From Adineta steineri (lineage: Eukaryota > Rotifera > Eurotatoria > Adinetida > Adinetidae): 64,000 bases of DNA. Location of the stretch: positions 124,001-188,000 of the forward strand of contig CAJNOI010000038.1 in the NCBI GenBank assembly GCA_905250115.1, read 5' to 3'. Each line of letters opens with the position of its first letter. Positions within the stretch are counted from its first letter, which is position 1. Positions 57,963-64,000 of this stretch are shown here, piece by piece. The translations under genes were made by a program, and so were the position numbers. The notes below the pieces were generated by a model, which saw only the letters and a program-made list of their open reading frames with translations, searched no databases and was not told the origin of the DNA.

Positions 57963-59516
57963 CAATGATAAAGAAAAGTAAAATTATTGTAATCGACAAG
58001 ACACTTAATATTCTTGTTCCAGAAAAACAAGTAAAACTATTTCTTTATTCTTTATGTATCTTTTTTTTCTCTTCTCATGATTAACAAATATTATCTAGAA
58101 AAACAATGACATATTTTGAGAAACGATTCTTTATTGATACTTTTCATTATTACTGTTTAGATTTAATTGATAATTCTTCACATGATTTTATTTTGAAAAA
58201 AAAACATCGTTAAATTCAATTATTTAACAATGAATTTCATTTGAAAATATCTACTTTTTTAGATAAAAGACGTGATAAAAAAAAGAATAATTCTGGTTCA
58301 ACATTGTGTTAATATTGAGACATGATTAAAATCAAAATAAAATATCAATTTCAATGATTAATAAGTGATTGACGTCAGTGAAATATATTTTCTAAATATA
58401 TCCATTTTGTCACGATTTTATTTTATCACGTTCTCTTATGTTGTTTTTATTCAATGTACGTCATCAAAGTGTTGCATAGATGAGATATTTTTCAAATGAT
58501 AGCATTTTTTCTAATTAAGTATGAATAAAAGAGTTTTTCAAATTTTATTTGTTACATTGTTCAAACAAAGAAAACTGTTTGTTTCATTAATATCGAAAAT
58601 AGATACAAATAATTTTCAGTAGATATTTAAGAATGATTTTATGGGTGGGTGTAGTGTCAGTATCGGTGTAGCTATCGGCGTAGATATAATCCGAGTATAA
58701 CACCCACACCCACCCTATATATTTGAGTATACTTGTAGATGAGGGAGTTGTTTTGGTTACAGCCACACACCTATACTTACACTCATTCTACAAGATGGTT
58801 TCTTAAAATGGCTTGCGCAAAATTTTCAGAATTCTTTTCTCTACAACATATCTTACAATGGGTAAATCTTGAGGATGCGGGTGTGGATGTGTAACGAGCA
58901 TAATCCTCATATCTACATACCGTCACCCATACCCACAAAAAACTATATCCTTTTGTTGAAGATTAACTTAGCTGAACAAAATAAGGCTCTTAACAACGAA
59001 CATTCATATGACGCTTAATATGCATGCTGAATTACGAACGAAAAAAACAATTGTTGCATCGTAACTTTTTCAATGTTCATCCAACTTCACTTTATTTTTT
59101 GTTGTGCGACATACGATCGAAAAAGTAAAGAAAAATGATGAAATATAACGTAATGCATTTTAGAGAAACCATGCAACAGTCGGATATGAATTCAGAATGG
59201 AAATGGAAGAGAGGAAGTAAAGGAACAAAATTTAAAGATTTCTTAAATAAAGATTTTTTCCGCCTAAGATGTATTTTGCAAAAAAAAGAATAAGTAAGAA
59301 AACTATTTTCAATTGAAAATATGTTTTTTTAAAATTTAATATGGAAGAACAACAACATATATTGGAGTATTATCAAATGAAACTTTATTCGAAATATCTC
59401 GAGGGTAGGCTAGGATGTAGATGTGGGTGTTTCTATCTTCTCTTTCATCAAAACCAACATCCACATCCACATCCGCATCCATCATTCATTTGGAGACTTT
59501 TACCTGTAACGCGGTT
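57963..59516. repeat. Spacer with a cluster of telomere-like elements
   Basis: Four elements lie within 850 bp: 58640-58717 (ATGGGTGGGTGTAG and CACCCACACCCACCC), 58739-58788 (weak), 58868-58939 (GAGGATGCGGGTGTGGATG and CACCCATACCCAC) and 59399-59484 (GAGGGTAGGC, GATGTGGGTGT and repeated CATCCA). The remainder is AT-rich receptor upstream DNA. Confidence 0.55.
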
Positions 59517-60790
59517 ACACTAATCGACGTTCTTGTCCTCTTCTTTCCAGGTTCTTGTTTTTCTTGCTTTTCAGACAAGATTCTTTTTCTATTCTTTACA
59601 TGCAAGATTCTTGCCTGAAAATTCCTTACATACAAGTTTCTTGTCTGAAAAAACTGATCTTGCCTTTCTTGTGAGATTCGTGTAGATCGAATCTTGTCTG
59701 GTGAGGCAAGAAATTCTTCTCCAGACAAGATTCTTGTTCTCTTACTTTCTTGCTTGATTCTTATCTTTCTTACTTTCTTACCTGATTCTTATCCTTCTTG
59801 ATTTTCTTGCCTGTTTCTGATCATATCAAAACAGCCTTTTTTAGGTTATTACTACCTTTTTCATATCGTTTTATTATAAGCATTTCACACCATGTACAAA
59901 AAAATATGAAAGAACAAAAAAATACTTTAATTTTCACATATTCATGAGGTAGATTTAATTTTTAACACAAAAAAAAAAATTTTTCATTATTTATTTTCTT
60001 AAAATTTTACCTATACGAAGAGGATTATCAAACAATAGTTTATTAAATAAATCGATATTTTCTTTGTCCATTATATGTAATACTTTTATCGATAGTGAAA
60101 AATCTGGAAAATAAAATAAAATATATATAGATATGAATTAGAAAAATATCAAAATATGTTCAATAAGGATTGCCTTCGGTAAACAGTGAGAAAATGGATA
60201 TCATATATTCCATTGTTTTCTTGATATGAAATAAACTTTTACTATACATCCAATTAAAACAATAACTTACTAGATGTCGTTTGAATTAAATAAACGCTTC
60301 ACAAAAAGAAAATAATATAAGTAACTTTGCACTATACTTATCGAGCCAATAATAATTGTGAATAAATAACGGTCAGCTAATGCTTTTATATATGTGATAA
60401 ACAAAGACCACATCACGTGCCGTTCATCCTGGAAAGCTGACAAGAATCTGTTTTCTTTTCTATTACAACGATCTTGTCTGAATATTAAGAAATTTAAAAT
60501 ATCTTGTGTTTCTTTCCAGGTTCTTTTTATCTTGAACTTCAGCCAAGATTCTTTTTAAAGGGAAGAAAAAGATTCTTGTCTGAATATTAAATATATCTTG
60601 AATATCTTGTAATTCTTGCCTGATTCTTTTATTTCTGAGTGTTCACACGAGACTCTTGTCTACTGCAAATTCTTGTGAGATTCTTTTTACTTTCCTGTCG
60701 AAAAGAATCTTGCCTGAACACAAGAATCTTGTCTGAAAAGCAAGAAAAACAAGAAGCTGGAAAGAAGAGGACAAGAACGTCGACTAGTGT
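59517..60790. mobile_element. CACTA-ended TIR element (~1.27 kb)
   Basis: The left end reads TA|CACTAATCGACGTTCTTG and the right end, inverted, TA|CACTAGTCGACGTTCTTG. The inverted ends stay nearly identical for about 70 bp (CTCTTCTTTCCAG, TTTTCAGACAAGATTC). CACTA termini are typical of EnSpm/CACTA transposons; the flank is TA. Inside, many AGACAAGATTCTTG-type subrepeats and one minus-strand exon-like piece (60000-60072, MDKENIDLF and LFDNPLRI before GTAAAA) are shared with the 10.7-kb copy. No transposase is visible. It is probably a non-autonomous derivative that lost the middle exons. Confidence 0.6.
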
Positions 60791-60999
60791 ACTATTGACA
60801 GAATGTGTTTGACGTTGTGAAATGACTTCCACCAGACAGAGAGAAGAAAAGAAAAAGAAAATTATAAGTCTTCCGAGCACATGTTTCACTCTGTGTTGAT
60901 TCAAGAACCGAACGGAGCAGTTATAGTTGCACACCGATAAAAAACGGTAAAAAATAACCTTTTGTGTTTCTCATCCACATATTTAAGTTATTTCTCACC

Positions 61000-62115
61000 A
61001 TGCATGATTCACTGATTTGTCCTATTACGTTCGATCTGTTTCGAGATCCAGTCGTTGCTGAAGATGGCCATAGCTATGAACGTGAAGCTATCATCAACTG
61101 GATCCGTACAAACGGTACAAGTCCATTGACAAGAGAACCCTTAGCCGTTGGAGCACTACGCCCGAATCATACATTGAAAAAATTGGTCGATGAGTTTGAA
61201 ACTGCAAGTCGTTCCAAGAATTTTCAATTTAAATTAGGAGTGGATGTCAAGACAAAGTCACATCGTGCACTCTTTCAGACATTTGGTAAGACAATCTATG
61301 AAGCTGAATGGATAAAGGATAATGATAGTCGGCCGCGAATTGTATTACTGAAGATCAATGGAGCGCGTGCTAAGAAGGAAGCGTCATTCTACGTTGATTT
61401 AACTCGTCATCCGAGCATTGTGAGAACTTTTGGTTTGGTACATAGTGACAATAACGAGGATGATCAAGATACACAAAACTCTGTGACTCTGCTTCAAGAA
61501 CTTGCGCTAGAAGGAAGCTTGTACGAAGTATTACAACACATTGATTTGAATGAAAACATTCTACAAGCTATGTTTCTACAAATTACGGACGCTATGATCT
61601 TTCTAGCTCATAACGGAATCATTCACGGTGATTTAGCCTGCCGTAATGTTTTAGTCTTTCGATTAGACAAACAGGAACCACACAAAAACATTGTGAAATT
61701 AACAGATTTTGGAATTAGTCGTCATAGTAAGCTCTATGCACCGACAAATAGTACAGCCACGACGACGATCAATATTGTTCCAACACGATATGCAGCGCCA
61801 GAAGTGTTAGCAAACGAACAATATTCTGAAAAGTCGGACGTCTATTCCATGGGTGTGTTGATGTGGGAAGCTTATTCTAAAGGGAAGATACCCTGGTCAC
61901 AGAGTAATTCTGATGCTGAAGTGAAACGGCAGGTGACACAGGGAGAGAAATTACAGAAACCAAAAAATTGTTCGATTCAAATGTGGTCTGTGATTGAAAG
62001 CTGTTTTATATTATCTGTAAAAGACAGACCGACATTCATGGATTTAAAACACAGTCTTTCTCCAGCTCCATACCAACTGATGAAACCGGCGGTACGTAGG
62101 ATTTATTTTGAATAA
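61000..62115 (+). CDS. U-box protein kinase
   Basis: Single exon of 371 residues from the ATG at 61000 (the GTG upstream is not needed). Residues about 7-75 form a U-box (CPITFDLFRDPVV, HSYEREAI, SPLTREPL, HTLKKLVDEF), which recruits E2 ubiquitin-conjugating enzymes. Residues about 95-350 are a protein kinase of tyrosine-kinase-like style: K118 (VLLKIN), catalytic loop HGDLACRN with D211, D236 in TDFGIS, AAPEVL, and SDVYSMGVLMWEAYSKG. HGD replaces the usual HRD, so regulation by activation-loop phosphorylation may differ. The glycine loop is not obvious. The fusion puts ubiquitin-ligase and kinase activity in one chain. Plants have U-box kinases in the opposite domain order. Confidence 0.85.
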   Translation: MHDSLICPITFDLFRDPVVAEDGHSYEREAIINWIRTNGTSPLTREPLAVGALRPNHTLKKLVDEFETASRSKNFQFKLGVDVKTKSHRALFQTFGKTIYEAEWIKDNDSRPRIVLLKINGARAKKEASFYVDLTRHPSIVRTFGLVHSDNNEDDQDTQNSVTLLQELALEGSLYEVLQHIDLNENILQAMFLQITDAMIFLAHNGIIHGDLACRNVLVFRLDKQEPHKNIVKLTDFGISRHSKLYAPTNSTATTTINIVPTRYAAPEVLANEQYSEKSDVYSMGVLMWEAYSKGKIPWSQSNSDAEVKRQVTQGEKLQKPKNCSIQMWSVIESCFILSVKDRPTFMDLKHSLSPAPYQLMKPAVRRIYFE

Positions 62116-62857
62116 GTCAATTTTTTGCGTTCAAGGTAGTGATTCATAATTCTTTTATATTTTTAACAGCAGACAGAAAACTATTGAGATCACGGCAAAT
62201 TTGAGTTGGCTGACTTGAGTATATGCTTCATGTTAAAGAGGGATGGTGGCATAAGATTAAAAACTGGTCCAATCTTGAATTTATTGTATTCATGTACGTT
62301 TCGATGCAAAATTGGATGCTCTATTCAATAAGATCATCTCGAATTGAACGCAATCTTACTGTGCGAAGGTCTCAGAAATACATCTCATGACTTTGACGTC
62401 GACTTCGACAATAATAAAATACTAGCAGTATTCAGGTCTATATCATCCTAACATTCGGAAATCGACTTGAAATTATAACCAAACGATCTAGCGTAAAATT
62501 CTGTATCGAAACATGCATGAATACAAAAAATTCAAGAATGGATCGATATCTGATCTTATGCGCCCCTTCTTTTTAGAACATTTTCATCTATTATCTGTTT
62601 TAAAGTTCAGTCTCGATTATCAGCTTACAGCATGAAGTTGGTAGAAAACTGGTTTAGAAAGACGGGATCGGAGCACCATAATGAGCAGTCATCGTTGGAT
62701 CTTGATGTATAAAAATACTTCTCCGGACAATGTCTTAACTTTTACTTTAGGAAACGGAAAACAAGCGGTTAAAAAGCGAAGATAGGTAAATATCGTTTGA
62801 TTGCAGGTGCTTGTTATATAACTGTATTTATCTTATTACATACATGTAGAGTTGTCA
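62116..62857. other. Spacer after the U-box kinase
   Basis: No convincing coding sequence. An acceptor-like TTTTTAACAG lies at about 62160-62169, and a donor-like GGCG|GTACGT lies inside the kinase's last codons. An alternative 3' end that splices onward is possible but gives no recognisable protein. Confidence 0.3.
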
Positions 62858-63570
62858 AACAAGAGCAACAATCGTTCGAAGTACAAATACCATGCGAATT
62901 TTGTCAGAAGTTATATGATCTGCATCATCTGCAGGCCCATCAGGTAAAAATAACTCATAATACTAGTTACCGACTGAAAACGACTGCAAATCATCCAATA
63001 ATTACGTCCTATAGTGAGACTTTTCTTTCTCACAGTTATCTAAGTGCGTGTAAGTCAAGCGTCAAATTCAGTGATAGCCAACAACGTTTATTGAGTGTAT
63101 ACTTTTCTGCGCAGAGTTTTAAAGCAGCACGAAATTGAGTCTCTCACTGATGTATGCACAGACTCCTGAATTCAAATTACAGTAATAGTTATTCATTTTT
63201 CAGTGAAGGATGGTCGGTGTGTACCATAACAGGCCCCCGTACCATACTATGTTTAGATAAAAGATATCGGGAATAACTAAATCAAATTGTTATTTTCAGA
63301 ACACTTGTCGAACAGCTTCAATGGAACTTCGAAGTAACAGAGAGCAAGCTCGCGCACAACTTAATACTGACTACACAACGGCTCGAGATATATCAGCTTC
63401 ACATCATGACTACACGAGCACAAGAAGAACTGCTTCTCCTAGAGACAAGCAATTTACAACGACTGAGGGTAAGTTAGCTTTAAACAGTGAGTATACAACA
63501 ACTCGAACTATGCTGACTTCAGATAGTGACGACACGAAAAACAGCAGAATTCTACCGCTGAAAGTTTCGT
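62858..63570 (+). CDS. Zinc-finger and coiled-coil exon fragments
   Basis: An exon of about 62858-62946 follows an acceptor (TACATGTAG) and encodes EQQSFEVQIPCEFCQKLYDL then QAHQ before GTAAAA. This is a C-x2-C...H-x-H-like treble-clef finger, as found next to TRAF or RING domains. A second exon (from 63310 or 63321 to about 63467) can be read phase 0 as LQWNFEVTESKLAHN and QEELLLLETSNLQRL, a coiled coil, ending at GTAAGT. The later frame is broken. It could be a 3' continuation of the U-box kinase gene or a separate decayed gene. The remaining 400 bases to the window end show nothing coding. Confidence 0.4.
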
Positions 63571-64000
63571 AGAGAAATATGAAACATTTTGGTTACGTAT
63601 GGGCCAAAAGTTTATGTGCATGAGGAGAAACGTTCCGTGGGCTTTATACTAACGCCTTAGAGGTTTTGGAGATATGCTCGGGACCTTTACTTCCAATGAG
63701 ATTCTCTCAAAGTTTTTGTACATTTCTGTTTGAATCTTTTATTTTTTCTGAAAAACCTTCGATCGTATAATTTTAAGCGAGGAGAAAAAACTCTACTTGA
63801 TCTACTACAAAATGAATTGTATTTAATTTCTTCTTCGAGCCGTTGTAATGCTACTTCAGCAGGAGAATAGAACAGCAGCTCTCACATCACTGTTAGCTTG
63901 TTTCTCATCCCTTTTATTCCGATAGCTTTCCTTTTCTGTAAATCCTTCCAAACTTTGAAAAACTAGCATAGGACTAGAGGAAATGTGATCGAGGGTGAAG

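Noticed and set aside
1..64000. CRISPR array, bacterial operon or rRNA/tRNA genes
   Set aside because: The genome is eukaryotic by its introns and families. The repeats are dispersed with irregular spacing, and no tRNA-like cloverleaf was recognised by eye.

Overview
The window looks like nuclear DNA of a bdelloid rotifer (Rotaria- or Adineta-like). The reasons are AT-rich spacers, short GT-AG introns (about 40-100 nt inside exon-dense genes), TGTGGG-type repeats (as I recall, the bdelloid telomere hexamer), and several copies of families expanded in bdelloids: R-S-E mono-ADP-ribosyltransferases (ART), NHL and FG-GAP beta-propellers, class A-like 7TM receptors and F-box proteins. Ordinary metazoan genes are interspersed: an adenylate kinase 3 end, a SoxC-like factor, a U-box kinase and a NOX5 relic. 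There are two 100-N scaffold gaps (15500-15599 and 38424-38523).

Layout. 0.9-4.4 kb: ART-NHL gene whose 5' end is cut by a MITE. 4.4-6.5 kb: spacer with a 72-bp hairpin element and telomere-like repeats. 6.5-10.6 kb: a catalytically dead ART-TPR gene and an intact ART-TPR gene 99 bp apart. 10.6-15.5 kb: graveyard of transposon-like pieces, a broken pogo-type transposase and a decayed leucine-zipper family. 15.6-20.3 kb: AK3 3' end, a tectonin-like gene and a SoxC gene. 20.6-21.2 kb: TTAA-flanked TIR element. 21.5-23.2 kb: F-box gene. 24.8-33.6 kb (minus): NHL-NHL-X-X-7TM receptor. 34.5-38.4 kb: nested MITEs, a glycosyltransferase fragment and the second, inverted zipper copy. 39.1-42.0 kb (minus): ART-TM-NHL. 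45.2-47.2 kb (minus): NOX5-like pseudogene. 47.75-51.1 kb (minus): ART-TM-FG-GAP. 52.5-58.0 kb (minus): second NHL-X-X-X-7TM receptor with two stop codons. 59.5-60.8 kb: CACTA-ended element. 61.0-62.1 kb: U-box kinase.

The most striking theme is a modular toolkit. Propeller cassettes (NHL or FG-GAP) and a ~129-residue beta-sandwich-like cassette are each carried on exons bounded by phase-1 introns, and they are attached either to ART domains or to 7TM receptors. In both receptor genes every internal junction is phase 1, the classic signature of exon shuffling. The second theme is about 25 short elements of form (G-rich TGTGGG arm)-spacer-(C-rich CCCACA arm), always in the polarity of a head-to-head telomere junction. 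They lie in introns and spacers, at both assembly gaps, at the broken end of a transposase, and around a hAT-type MITE.

All exon joins below were made by reading splice consensus and checking phase by hand. No alignment, structure prediction or database search was run.
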